From a virus: a DNA stretch of 45,672 nucleotides. The notes beneath the pieces are model-generated. The model had not been told where the DNA came from. It did no database searches and worked only from the letters and a program-made list of their open reading frames with translations. The stretch is taken from positions 1-45,672 of IMG/VR virus record IMGVR_UViG_3300048592_000992. One strand, 5' to 3'. Numbering within the stretch: the first letter of the stretch is position 1; the number at the start of each line of letters is the position of its first letter. The position numbers were made by a program, and so were the translations under genes. Shown here one piece after another: positions 23,561 through 31,851 of the stretch.

Positions 23561-23669
23561 CTTAGCTATTTTAGCTTTTTCTTTTTCAGCGAAAGCTGTT
23601 TCAGCTAACTTGCATATTAGCCGTTTTAGCAATTGCGCTTCTAGCAAAAGCTGCATTGGCTAACTTGTA
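23561..23669. repeat. 15-bp repeat array, non-coding, cluster II
   Basis: About seven degenerate units of the family found in 21556-22335 (for example TTCAGCGAAAGCTGT and TTTAGCAATTGCGCT), same orientation, one unit shortened to 10 bp. It lies about 60 bp beyond the parA promoter. Confidence 0.8.
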
Positions 23670-23820
23670 CCGCCCCTTCGATTGTAGCGAACAGTCAGAT
23701 TTACGATTGTCTTACTGTCTGTCTCAGAGCTTGTCCTATTGGCTGTCTCAAAGCATGCAATATTGAAAAATTAGATTTTCTACGGTACACCGGGAGATCC
23801 GAGCAAATCTGTCGCTGCTA

Positions 23821-23955
23821 AACTGGCAATTGCTACAACAGCTGTCGCCAATACAGCTGTCGCCAATACAGCTGTCGCCAATACAGCTGTCGCCAATACA
23901 GCTGTCGCCAATACAGCTGTCGCCAATGCAGCTGCTGCTAGATCAGCGATTGCCG
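23821..23955. repeat. 15-bp tandem repeat array, non-coding, cluster III
   Basis: Nine head-to-tail 15-bp units. Five are identical (ATACAGCTGTCGCCA, 23851-23925) and the outer ones diverge toward the AGC-N-ATTGC form of the other clusters. It lies between parA and the replication gene, the usual place for iterons or a centromere. Between clusters II and III is a pair of CTGTCTCARAGC direct repeats (about 23720-23760). Confidence 0.88.
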
Positions 23956-24069
23956 ATTCGTACGATTATATTTTCAAATTTAACTCGTTAGACTTTTTAA
24001 AGTTAGAAGTGCGGACTGCGAAGTCAGCACGGAAGTTTACAACCTTGCATTTGGACCCGGCTGCCAAGG

Positions 24070-27000
24070 ATGACCAACCAGAATTTACTCATGGAGCACG
24101 CCAGTGAACTGGCCGACCTCGCTGCCGCATGCGGGATCGATTGGTATCAGATCAAGGATCTGACGGCCGGCACGCATCATGATCTCCCCACAATCCATAA
24201 GAAGTACAGCAAACGCTGTACCATGTGGGTCCGCGAGTTCACAGATAAGGGTGGCAGTCCGCAACTCAGCATCACTTTCCACACTCGCAAGCACGGCGGT
24301 GTCACACGCAATTGGTATTCGCGCTCACCCGGTGGCTACGGAGGACAGCTTCCGAAGCGAAACGTCAGCCGCGAGGAAGCCGAACGAAAGCGCCGCAAGG
24401 AACGGTTCCTTGCCTACCAGAAAGGCTGGGACTCCGCGCAAAAAAGCACCGGGTTTCCCTATCTCGATACAAAAGGCATCGCTGCCATCCTAGATCATTT
24501 TGAGCTGCGGCAGACCTCGGATCGCAAGGTCACAGGCAGCGGAAGCGTGACCCCATTCATTTGTTTTCCGCTTTTCAACCGCGACGGACACTACGTTGGA
24601 CTTCAGCGCATATACGCCGATGGAACCAAAAAGCTTACTGCTGCTGTGATGGAAGGGCAGTACGTAGGTGCTCATTCCGTCATCGGAGATCCGGAGGCGA
24701 GCAATGTTATCTACATTGCTGAAGGCTTCGCCACCTGCGCCAGCATTTTTCTGGCCACGGGTTCCGCGGTTGTTTTCGCCTATAGCGCGAGCAACCTTGA
24801 TCCGGTCTGTGCCTATTTCCGCTCAAAGTACCCCGAACGCGAAATCGTCATCGCGGCCGACAACGACTGGACACCAAAGGGCAACACCGGGGTGTTCAAG
24901 GCTCTGGAAGCTGCGCAGCAGAACCGGACCCGTGGCGAAGGTCTTAAGGTCATAGTCCCGCCCCTGATCGGTCAGCAAAAGACTGACTTCAATGATATTC
25001 ATACCTGCCTGGGACTCGGTGAGCTTCGGGAAACCCTGGCAAATCCTGCCAACACTCTACGGCCATCGAGGGAGCGCGATCAGTTTTTACTAACCCTTCT
25101 CAGCCATGCCTACGCGCAGCAGATGCCGGCGATTGTGAGAAGACTGGCCGTATTGCTCAAGGTTCCCCATCTCATATCAGAGGAAGCGCTCCGCGAGCGG
25201 ATCACCGAGGCCCTTGGCATTCGGGCTGATCAGCGCATGATCTTCAAGGCTATCCGCTCGGTCGTGATCGCAGGCAAGTACAAGGCCAAGGCCATTGCCG
25301 GGATTGATCCGAACAAGGTTCAGCATTATCGGCAGTATCAAACGGTGCGAAACGAGGGCGGGCACCTCGTCATCGGTGAGGACGCCGTCCAGGCTGTGAT
25401 GGAGGAGCTTCAAAAGGGAAGAACCGTTATCGTCAAGTCCCCGATGGGGAGCGGAAAGACAGAAATTCTGATCCGAAAGGCGATGCGGGGAGCAGGCCGT
25501 GCAGCCCATATCCTGCCGAGGGTGTCGGTCGTCAACGATGCCGCCGGTCGGCTTCAGCTTGACCACTACCGCGATATCGACAAATTCCGGGCCTACTTCA
25601 CCGATCAAATGGTCAGCTGTATCAACTCCATGGGAGCCAAGCGATTCATGGCAGACAATGGTCGCAACTGGTTTGAAAACCTCGACCTACTTTGCCTCGA
25701 CGAAGCCAGCCAGGTGCTCCCGCAGGTGGCCTCGCTGGGGAATCCCTTGCGCCGACGTGCCAACCACCTAGCCCTCGTCAACTCCATAAAGACTGCGGGT
25801 TCTATTCTGATTGCCGATGCCGACGCAAATGACTTTCTGGTGAATGAGTTGAAACGGATCGATCCTGATCGGAGCATAACGCTCATTGATATCGGCCATC
25901 CACCGGCCGAGCAGAAACGCTTGCGGGTAGGAGTTACAGACTCCGTTTCCTTTGTCAGAAAAGCCCTGCTTGATGCCGCCACTGATGGCGAGCGTTGTCT
26001 CCTGGCAACGGATAACCGGCAAAAGGCCATTGAGATCGAGCGGGCGATTCGCTATCTCCGGCCAGGGACAAGGGTTCTGAACATTCACAGGGAGCCCTCC
26101 AAGGCCAATCTTGAGAAGATCCGCCGCTTCTATGACAATCCAAACACCGAGTGCCTGGACTGCGATGTACTGATCTACTCGCCCGCCATTACTTCGGGTG
26201 TCTCGATTACAACTCCTCATTTCAGGAAGCACTTTGGAATCTTCACGGGCATCATCAAGGTGAACGACATGATGCAGATGCTCGGCCGCGATCGGACTGC
26301 AGAGGAATGGCTTCTGGCTCTGGCGCCGCGCAGCTGGGCTGAACAAAGACTTCGCGCTTCGATTGACCTTGAAAGCGTGGGGGAGTCACCGACGCTCTTT
26401 TCCGAACTGAAGTACGCAACTGATCGCTATGAAATCGAGGCACGAGAGAACCTTACTGTCCTGGCCATGAATATCCTGAAGATGAAGGGCCACAGGGTTT
26501 CCATGCTCGATATCACGTCCTGGGAAGGGGCGGGAGCCATCGATATGCTGACGATGAATATCGCCAAAGGCATGAAGCAGGAGCGTCTCCGGCGAATTCT
26601 GGGCCAGCCGGAAATCAGTGAGAGCGACTATCAAAGTCTTAAAAGACACTGGTTGCCAGACGAGAACGAGGCTGCAGCCATCTACGCTTATAAAATCCGC
26701 CATGTCCTTTGTGCTGATCTCACCGAAGAAAACGTCTCGTTCATGGATCAGGGTGGACTCAAAAAAGTCGCCCTCTTTGAAACACTGCTTGGAAGCGATG
26801 CCGACCTGAAGCGCTTTGATGCGGACGAGAAGCAAACCCTCGATCCATCGCTCCGCTACCACGCGGCCGCAAAAAAGGAATTTCTGACCGCGGTATTCGA
26901 ACGTCTTCAAATCTCACTTAAAACCTTTGTTGGTGAATTTACGCATAAGGAGTGCCAGGCTGTGGTTGCCCTCTTTATGGAGCAGGCGCAGAAAGCCAAT

Positions 27001-27237
27001 GCCGTGTTCGACGGAATCATCGATCCTGAGCACCCGCCCCGTTGCGCGACCACGTTTGTCCAAAAGATTTTCCGAAGACTCGGCCTCCGTATTGGGGGGA
27101 GAAAATCCAACGGGCGCATGATCCGCTTCGTTGAGACTTCCGATCTATCCCGCATGCTGACCCTCCGTGATCGCCGCCTGGCCAATGGAAAATCACTTTA
27201 CTCCACTGCAATAAAGACAGAATCCGAGGCTGCATAG
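24070..27237 (+). CDS. Large Toprim/helicase plasmid replication protein
   Basis: 1055 aa. Residues about 40-170 form an N-terminal domain with a Lys/Arg-rich segment (PKRNVSREEAERKRRKERF). A Toprim domain follows, with E218 (YIAEGFATCAS) and D264-N-D266 (IAADNDWTPKG), typical of TraC/DnaG-type primases. An SF2-type helicase comes next: P-loop G460-SGKT464 in SPMGSGKTEILI, DEAS box D544-E545, and a later motif with QMLGRDRTAEEW equivalent to helicase motif VI. The combination resembles plasmid replication/origin-binding proteins of the CyRepA1 or herpes-type ori-binding group. It lies next to repeat cluster III, which may be its origin. AAGG precedes the ATG. Probably the main replicase-loading protein of the element. 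Confidence 0.8.
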   Translation: MTNQNLLMEHASELADLAAACGIDWYQIKDLTAGTHHDLPTIHKKYSKRCTMWVREFTDKGGSPQLSITFHTRKHGGVTRNWYSRSPGGYGGQLPKRNVSREEAERKRRKERFLAYQKGWDSAQKSTGFPYLDTKGIAAILDHFELRQTSDRKVTGSGSVTPFICFPLFNRDGHYVGLQRIYADGTKKLTAAVMEGQYVGAHSVIGDPEASNVIYIAEGFATCASIFLATGSAVVFAYSASNLDPVCAYFRSKYPEREIVIAADNDWTPKGNTGVFKALEAAQQNRTRGEGLKVIVPPLIGQQKTDFNDIHTCLGLGELRETLANPANTLRPSRERDQFLLTLLSHAYAQQMPAIVRRLAVLLKVPHLISEEALRERITEALGIRADQRMIFKAIRSVVIAGKYKAKAIAGIDPNKVQHYRQYQTVRNEGGHLVIGEDAVQAVMEELQKGRTVIVKSPMGSGKTEILIRKAMRGAGRAAHILPRVSVVNDAAGRLQLDHYRDIDKFRAYFTDQMVSCINSMGAKRFMADNGRNWFENLDLLCLDEASQVLPQVASLGNPLRRRANHLALVNSIKTAGSILIADADANDFLVNELKRIDPDRSITLIDIGHPPAEQKRLRVGVTDSVSFVRKALLDAATDGERCLLATDNRQKAIEIERAIRYLRPGTRVLNIHREPSKANLEKIRRFYDNPNTECLDCDVLIYSPAITSGVSITTPHFRKHFGIFTGIIKVNDMMQMLGRDRTAEEWLLALAPRSWAEQRLRASIDLESVGESPTLFSELKYATDRYEIEARENLTVLAMNILKMKGHRVSMLDITSWEGAGAIDMLTMNIAKGMKQERLRRILGQPEISESDYQSLKRHWLPDENEAAAIYAYKIRHVLCADLTEENVSFMDQGGLKKVALFETLLGSDADLKRFDADEKQTLDPSLRYHAAAKKEFLTAVFERLQISLKTFVGEFTHKECQAVVALFMEQAQKANAVFDGIIDPEHPPRCATTFVQKIFRRLGLRIGGRKSNGRMIRFVETSDLSRMLTLRDRRLANGKSLYSTAIKTESEAA

Positions 27238-27259
27238 AACAGGCCCCAGCCACGGTTTT

Positions 27260-27284
27260 CCAGAATCCGGGGTCCGGGTTCTGG
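27260..27284 (+). other. Hairpin after the replication gene
   Basis: CCAGAATCCGG-GGT-CCGGGTTCTGG, an 11-bp stem with one mismatch, 22 bp after the stop. There is no T-run, so it may be an mRNA end stabiliser or a Rho-dependent region. Confidence 0.4.
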
Positions 27285-27532
27285 ATCTCTGCGTCCTCAG
27301 TCCGCGGAACTGGGCTCACCTCGGCCTCACGGAGACTGGATCTCACTGCTTGCACGCCATTGAGACTATGTGGATGAGCTTTTATGCATCGATCGTACAG
27401 AAAAAGTGAGTGTTTTTGAACTTTTGAACCTATATTTATAGATAAAAACAAGAAATCACGAGATACGTTGCCACCTCCAGCAAAGCTTATGCATCTATCT
27501 GCATAACTAGAACGGGCTCTATCTACTTAGTC

Positions 27533-27578
27533 AGGGAGACTTAACTATGCATCTTATCAAGACAGGCAAAGTCTCCCT
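27533..27578. repeat. 10-bp inverted repeat in a 390-bp gene-free gap
   Basis: AGGGAGACTT (27533-27542) and its exact complement AAGTCTCCCT (27569-27578). The gap 27238-27626 also has three TATGCATC motifs (about 27383, 27488 and 27547), one inside the loop. No gene was recognised in the gap. Confidence 0.45.
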
Positions 27579-27626
27579 TGGTATGTAGGCGTTAAAGCTA
27601 AAGCAATGGACAGAAATCCAGTAGGT

Positions 27627-28931
27627 CTACTTAATCAAAGGGCGAAAATCCGAAAAACGACTCCAGAGTTCCTGGTCTTTTTCAGACCAACGTATAAGTG
27701 GCAGCTTAAACTCATCCTCTAGAATAGGAATCACTCGTTGAACCAGCAGTATAGCTTCCTGCGGCGACGTTGCTTGACAGACCAATTGTCCAAAATAGTC
27801 TAGGTTGCTAGTGCAGGCTCTGACGTCGCCATCGACTTTTATCGTAACCTCGATTCTATCGTCGAAAAATCTGCGGGACGTCCATGGTGCTCGGAAGACC
27901 GTATCTACCTCTGAGGCTAGGAGCCGATTCAAAAGGTGTGCCTTCACCGGCAGATTTTGCAACTTAACAGGCAGGTTAACATGTGCATTTAGAACAGCAC
28001 GCGCAAGATCGATACCATAGGCTTTCTCGATGAGTTCGGGAATGCCAACTCCAGGTAACCTGGGATTGAAATCTAACAAGCGAAAACCTCTCTCGCCATA
28101 GATCATCTCGATATGACACATTCCCCAATTAAAACCGATTGCTTGACAGATAGCCTTTGCAAAACTCTCACAATTCGCCCACGCTTGTTTACTAAGATAA
28201 CCTGGTACTAAGGAACCGAGTTCTACGGATTCATTGTGCTGAGCCCTTTGCCTTTGGGAGAGAGTGACTAATTGAAACTCGTTCTTGGAAACCAGACATT
28301 CGGCTGAAAGGAGGATGCCTTCCAGATATTCTTCACAGATATAGTCTGGATTGGAACCGAGAACCTCGTTGGCTAGTGTCTTACTATTTTTGAAAAGTTG
28401 TAGCCATGATCGGAGATCTTCGCGGGTATGAACCTTTTGCACATTTAGGCTTGAAACTCCGCCTCGCGGCTTCAGTATTAGAGGGAAATCCGAATCTTCA
28501 ATCATATGCATCGAATCGGAATTGAAGTTCTTGTTGTAAGCAAGTCCATGATCTTTCAGGACGCGTTGGATCCCAAACTTGTCATGAGCTAGTTTGGATG
28601 CTTGGAGGCTTAGAAAGGGAACCACTATTTGGTCACAAATGATGGCTAGCTTTTCAATAATGAAGTGCTCCAAGCAGATTACTGCATCGATAGGTAATTC
28701 TCGATTGATGCGGTCAAGTTCACTTTTCATCAGCTCAAGATCGTTTGAATCTCGGATTACGACAAACTTTCGGCAGTATTGAGCAAAGAGACTTTCCTGA
28801 ATATCGAATTGGTAGAAGGTATGCTGAAATACGACGATCGATAATTTCGCTTCTTCAGCAATACATTTTAACATTTTGATGTAGAAAGTCGCGTTAGGAC
28901 AGGGTCCAAATAAGACTACATGTTTTGCCAT
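27627..28931 (-). CDS. ATP-grasp family ligase
   Basis: 434 aa. The N-terminal Rossmann-like domain (residues 1-110) starts KHVVLFGPCPNATFYIKML. The ATP-grasp fold follows, with the nucleotide-binding Lys K154 in LILKPRGGVSS, the EEYLEGILLSAE segment (residues 200-211), and the metal-binding E275 in CHIEMIYG with N289 and R291 in LLDFNPRLPG. These enzymes join a carboxylate to an amine or thiol through an acyl-phosphate; the substrate cannot be told from sequence, and amino-acid or peptide ligation is most common in this subgroup. GAAGGTGG lies upstream of the ATG. The gene is divergent from the 29325 gene and lies in DNA clearly richer in AT than the phage genes, consistent with acquired cargo. 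Confidence 0.82.
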   Translation of the reverse strand: MAKHVVLFGPCPNATFYIKMLKCIAEEAKLSIVVFQHTFYQFDIQESLFAQYCRKFVVIRDSNDLELMKSELDRINRELPIDAVICLEHFIIEKLAIICDQIVVPFLSLQASKLAHDKFGIQRVLKDHGLAYNKNFNSDSMHMIEDSDFPLILKPRGGVSSLNVQKVHTREDLRSWLQLFKNSKTLANEVLGSNPDYICEEYLEGILLSAECLVSKNEFQLVTLSQRQRAQHNESVELGSLVPGYLSKQAWANCESFAKAICQAIGFNWGMCHIEMIYGERGFRLLDFNPRLPGVGIPELIEKAYGIDLARAVLNAHVNLPVKLQNLPVKAHLLNRLLASEVDTVFRAPWTSRRFFDDRIEVTIKVDGDVRACTSNLDYFGQLVCQATSPQEAILLVQRVIPILEDEFKLPLIRWSEKDQELWSRFSDFRPLIK

Positions 28932-29170
28932 TGCATGCCACCTTCACCATAATAGGTGGTGATATCGGGCAAAAGTTCCCTCTACTTAAATCAATCATAT
29001 TGTCCAGCCAACTTCTCGAAGGCACTCTTCTAGTCTTCGAGGGACTCTCTGACTTCTTGCGACCACAAAACGATCAAGTCCTTCAGGGATGATCGGATGA
29101 TCAGGTAGGACTTGGATGAAGATTCATGACCAACGAGATGGCATTGACCATGATTACATTTTATTCACTT

Positions 29171-29186
29171 TTGTATAATTATACAA
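29171..29186. promoter_or_regulatory. 16-bp perfect palindrome TTGTATAATTATACAA
   Basis: Lies in the 393-bp gap between the divergent genes 28931 and 29325. It contains a TATAAT in either direction and may be an operator or overlapping promoters for both. Confidence 0.45.
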
Positions 29187-29234
29187 CAATATTAAGATGT
29201 TACGCGGCGAAATATTTTTATAACTAGCCACAAA

Positions 29235-29267
29235 CATGGCATTTATTCCAGCCATGCCTGGTACAAT
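29235..29267 (+). promoter_or_regulatory. Possible promoter/operator of the 29325 gene
   Basis: Extended -10 TG-G-TACAAT (hexamer 29262-29267), preceded by the inverted repeat CATGGC/GCCATG (29235-29240 and 29251-29256), which covers the -35 area. A small hairpin (GGACT-AGTCC, 29294-29309) lies in the leader before CAGGAG. Confidence 0.38.
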
Positions 29268-29324
29268 AGTTGTGGTACGTATGTTGCTCCAACGGACTCA
29301 AATAAGTCCAACCAGGAGTCAATC

Positions 29325-29909
29325 ATGAAATGTAGGGTCATCCGCACAGATGATGAATTGAAAAAATATGTCGAACGTTTTGCGGAATACTCTGGGATTA
29401 TTTATCCTTTTCAATACTTACGCCCAGCAAAAGTATTCGGAGTGTTCGACTCCGAAACGCTCGTAGGTGGGTTCATTCTCGCAGATGGCGACAATATTCG
29501 ATGGATGAAGCAGGTCCCTCTCGAAAATAATGAATTCTTCAAAACCGTCGATCCATCCATGCTTGTCGAACTCAACGGGGTTTGGCTTGATGCGTCGCTC
29601 CGAAAATCTAACAAAACCATCGATTTCTGGTCATTCGTTGCCAAGGAAATCGTTGCCTTTGGAAAGCCAATTCCCACTTTTGCATACCTTACAGAAAGAA
29701 AAGGGCTTGCTGAACTCTATATGCCTATAACTGTTGGGAAAATTTTTTCAGGCCAAATGATCACAACTGATAAACACCTGACAGTATGCTATTCAAATCT
29801 ATTTAGATTCCGATATTTTAAAGTATTATATGCGAGTCGATACGTAACTCGATACTTTAGAGATGGCGGAAAAAGTGAGCAGCATCTCCAAAAAGCAGCT
29901 CGAAGCTGA
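29325..29909 (+). CDS. Unknown 194-aa protein, possibly acyltransferase-like
   Basis: Not firmly recognised. CAGGAG lies 8 bp before the ATG. The strand arrangement (KVFGVFDSETLVGGFILAD, then VELNGVWLDASLR, then a helix IDFWSFVAKEIVAFG and PIPTFAYLT) looks like a GNAT-type N-acyltransferase core, with the acyl-CoA site not clearly visible. This is a weak structural impression, not an assignment. The C-terminal 40 residues are aromatic and basic (SNLFRFRYFKVLYASRYVTRYFR) and may touch the membrane. The 3' end overlaps the next gene by 47 bp, so both are on one transcript. Confidence 0.6.
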   Translation: MKCRVIRTDDELKKYVERFAEYSGIIYPFQYLRPAKVFGVFDSETLVGGFILADGDNIRWMKQVPLENNEFFKTVDPSMLVELNGVWLDASLRKSNKTIDFWSFVAKEIVAFGKPIPTFAYLTERKGLAELYMPITVGKIFSGQMITTDKHLTVCYSNLFRFRYFKVLYASRYVTRYFRDGGKSEQHLQKAARS

Positions 29910-31239
29910 AAAGCTATACCAACGCTTTTTGAACGCTCAGGCAACCAAAGTAATCGGAAGCCTCTGGGGACTGCTCCTCATCGCAGTGCTTCTTGCTCTT
30001 GTGACATATGATATATTCAATTTTAAAGACGATTTGGATCGCCTACTAGTCGGGGGGCGCTTCGCGCCTTGCATCCTTCTGATCCTGATTTCGATTTACA
30101 AACATAATAGTGTGAGTCCTTCCTGGGCAGAGAGAGCTCCTTATGTGTTCGATCTGATCTGTGTTTCATATGTGGGAGCCTCGGTACTCTTGACAATCAT
30201 ATCTCACAAAACAGAATTCCCGTTGGATTCTGCTCCGATTCAAATCTCGCTCTTTGCTGCTTGCATGCTCGGTTTTCACAGCCTTCGTTACATCTTGGTT
30301 CGGAATATACTCTTCGTGGGAATGGTTAGTCTGGCACTTGTGCTGTTCGATTCGACTACTCTTCTGATCGCGCAGGCAGCTCAACTTATCGTAGGTGGCG
30401 GGATAGGATCTGTGATCTTTTTGTTGATAACCAACAGTTTGTTTCGGACCCAGTACATTATCAGTACCCAGTTGAGCCAGCAGACGCTGGACTTTCGATC
30501 ACATCTGGAATCGACCAAATACGATCATCAGAAGACTATGATTTTCGACGGCTTCAAGGAAGAGGAAACCATGCCGTGCCATGCCGGGGAAGCTCTGGTG
30601 TTTAAGCTGGATGTCATTGATAGTTCAAAAATACGCGACACCAATTATCCGAAGCACTTTGAAGCTTTCTGCGAAGAAGTAGAGGCTGAATTATTGTCAC
30701 GTATGACAGTAGCCAGTATGGATCCTATATTTCTTAACGGTCGAGGATATTTCATAAAGAGCGTCGGTGACGCAGCCATTTTTTCAATAGGAAATCCGGT
30801 TTCCGTTGCGAAGCCCGATACCATGCAGGAAGCTACAGATTTCCTATTGAAAACGATCGACACAACCTTCAAAAAGCACATGTCAAATGTTTCATCCGAA
30901 ATACCAATACGTTATTGCATCGGGGTTGCATACGACAAATTGCAAGGTGGCTTCTCAGGAAAGCGAAAACTATATGACTTGAATGGCAGAGGCCAAATTC
31001 TTGCAGAGCGCTACGAGAACCTAAGGAAACGATTCCAATCACTGGCAATACAGACTCCCAATGGAAATTTTCTAATAGTTCAAGATAAGGCAAAGGCTTT
31101 CCTTAAGAATGAATTGCTTTATACGTTTGAAAAATTTCCTGTAGATGCGATACGTGATGACGAGACTGCAACATTCTTCTGGATTGCCCAACGTCGGAAA
31201 GATGAAACCCAGATGATATCGTTTGATCAAGTTTCATAG
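29863..31239 (+). CDS. Six-TM membrane class III nucleotidyl cyclase
   Basis: 458 aa. Six hydrophobic segments occupy about residues 30-194, followed by a linker and a class III cyclase domain (about 243-435). Visible catalytic positions: metal-binding D250 (VFKLDVID) and D303 (KSVGDAAIF), and the adenine-specifying pair K299 and D372 (YDLNGRG). R383 corresponds to the transition-state Arg. The transition-state Asn position is Ile (residue 379), with Gln next to it. The K/D pair predicts ATP rather than GTP or a pyrimidine nucleotide. It likely makes cAMP in response to a membrane signal, unless the Asn change makes it inactive. A GTG at 29875 is an alternative start. Confidence 0.8.
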   Translation: MAEKVSSISKKQLEAEKLYQRFLNAQATKVIGSLWGLLLIAVLLALVTYDIFNFKDDLDRLLVGGRFAPCILLILISIYKHNSVSPSWAERAPYVFDLICVSYVGASVLLTIISHKTEFPLDSAPIQISLFAACMLGFHSLRYILVRNILFVGMVSLALVLFDSTTLLIAQAAQLIVGGGIGSVIFLLITNSLFRTQYIISTQLSQQTLDFRSHLESTKYDHQKTMIFDGFKEEETMPCHAGEALVFKLDVIDSSKIRDTNYPKHFEAFCEEVEAELLSRMTVASMDPIFLNGRGYFIKSVGDAAIFSIGNPVSVAKPDTMQEATDFLLKTIDTTFKKHMSNVSSEIPIRYCIGVAYDKLQGGFSGKRKLYDLNGRGQILAERYENLRKRFQSLAIQTPNGNFLIVQDKAKAFLKNELLYTFEKFPVDAIRDDETATFFWIAQRRKDETQMISFDQVS

Positions 31240-31260
31240 CGATATACGGAGATAACAAGT

Positions 31261-31830
31261 TTGGAAAAGATGGTTGTTGCCCTCAAAATTTTGTTGATTG
31301 TGCAGCTGGTCGCCTTCAGAGTGATTTACCGCAGCCAGATTTTCTGGAAGGATAAAAAGTCAAAATCTGAGAAAGATGTCGGCTGGCTTAAAAATCTTCT
31401 GCTACCCATGCAGTTAGGAATTTTTGTTGTCGTTGCCTGGGCTATGAAAAGCGAAATATCTTTTGCACTCCTTGCAACTGGCAACTTTATTTCGTTTTGC
31501 GGGTTGTCGCTAATTTTTTGGGCCAAAAAAACGCTAGGAGAAAACTTCTCTGAGTGTGTAGATATGTATACTCCTCACTCGATTGTCACTGTGGGGCCGT
31601 ATAAAACTATCCGCCATCCGATCTACACTGGAAATATGGTTTTCCTATCAGGTCTTGCGATCGCCTGCTCGTCGATTGTGCTTATAGCCATTACTGTTTT
31701 CTTTGTAATTTTCTATGTAAAATCTGCGTCAATTGAAGAGCAGGAACTACAATTGAAGTATCCCGACTATCAGAAGCACATGGAAGTCACTGGACGATTC
31801 CTGCCAAAAATCCTCAAAGACAAAAAATGA
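31261..31830 (+). CDS. ICMT/PEMT-like membrane methyltransferase
   Basis: 189 aa with about five hydrophobic segments. The conserved C-terminal core of isoprenylcysteine carboxyl methyltransferase-like proteins is present: VTVGPYKTIRHPIYTGNMV (SAM-binding region) and IEEQELQLKYPDYQKHMEVT with the EEQEL and YPDY motifs. Bacterial members methylate lipids or small hydrophobic carboxylates; the substrate is unknown. TTG start with GGAG 9 bp upstream; an ATG three codons later (31270) is possible. It follows the cyclase after 21 bp, so it belongs to the same operon. Confidence 0.82.
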   Translation: MEKMVVALKILLIVQLVAFRVIYRSQIFWKDKKSKSEKDVGWLKNLLLPMQLGIFVVVAWAMKSEISFALLATGNFISFCGLSLIFWAKKTLGENFSECVDMYTPHSIVTVGPYKTIRHPIYTGNMVFLSGLAIACSSIVLIAITVFFVIFYVKSASIEEQELQLKYPDYQKHMEVTGRFLPKILKDKK

Positions 31831-31851
31831 CTGCATGATTTTTCCAGGATC

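Noticed and set aside
23809-24104. Open plus-strand frame through repeat cluster III, giving a TAVAN peptide repeat
   Set aside because: There is no ATG, GTG or TTG near its start and no ribosome-binding site. Any 15-bp repeat is open in some frame, so this is probably accidental.
29863-31239. Pycsar-type antiphage cyclase
   Set aside because: The K299/D372 adenine-specifying pair is kept, the protein is membrane-anchored, and no linked cyclic-nucleotide-sensing effector is visible.
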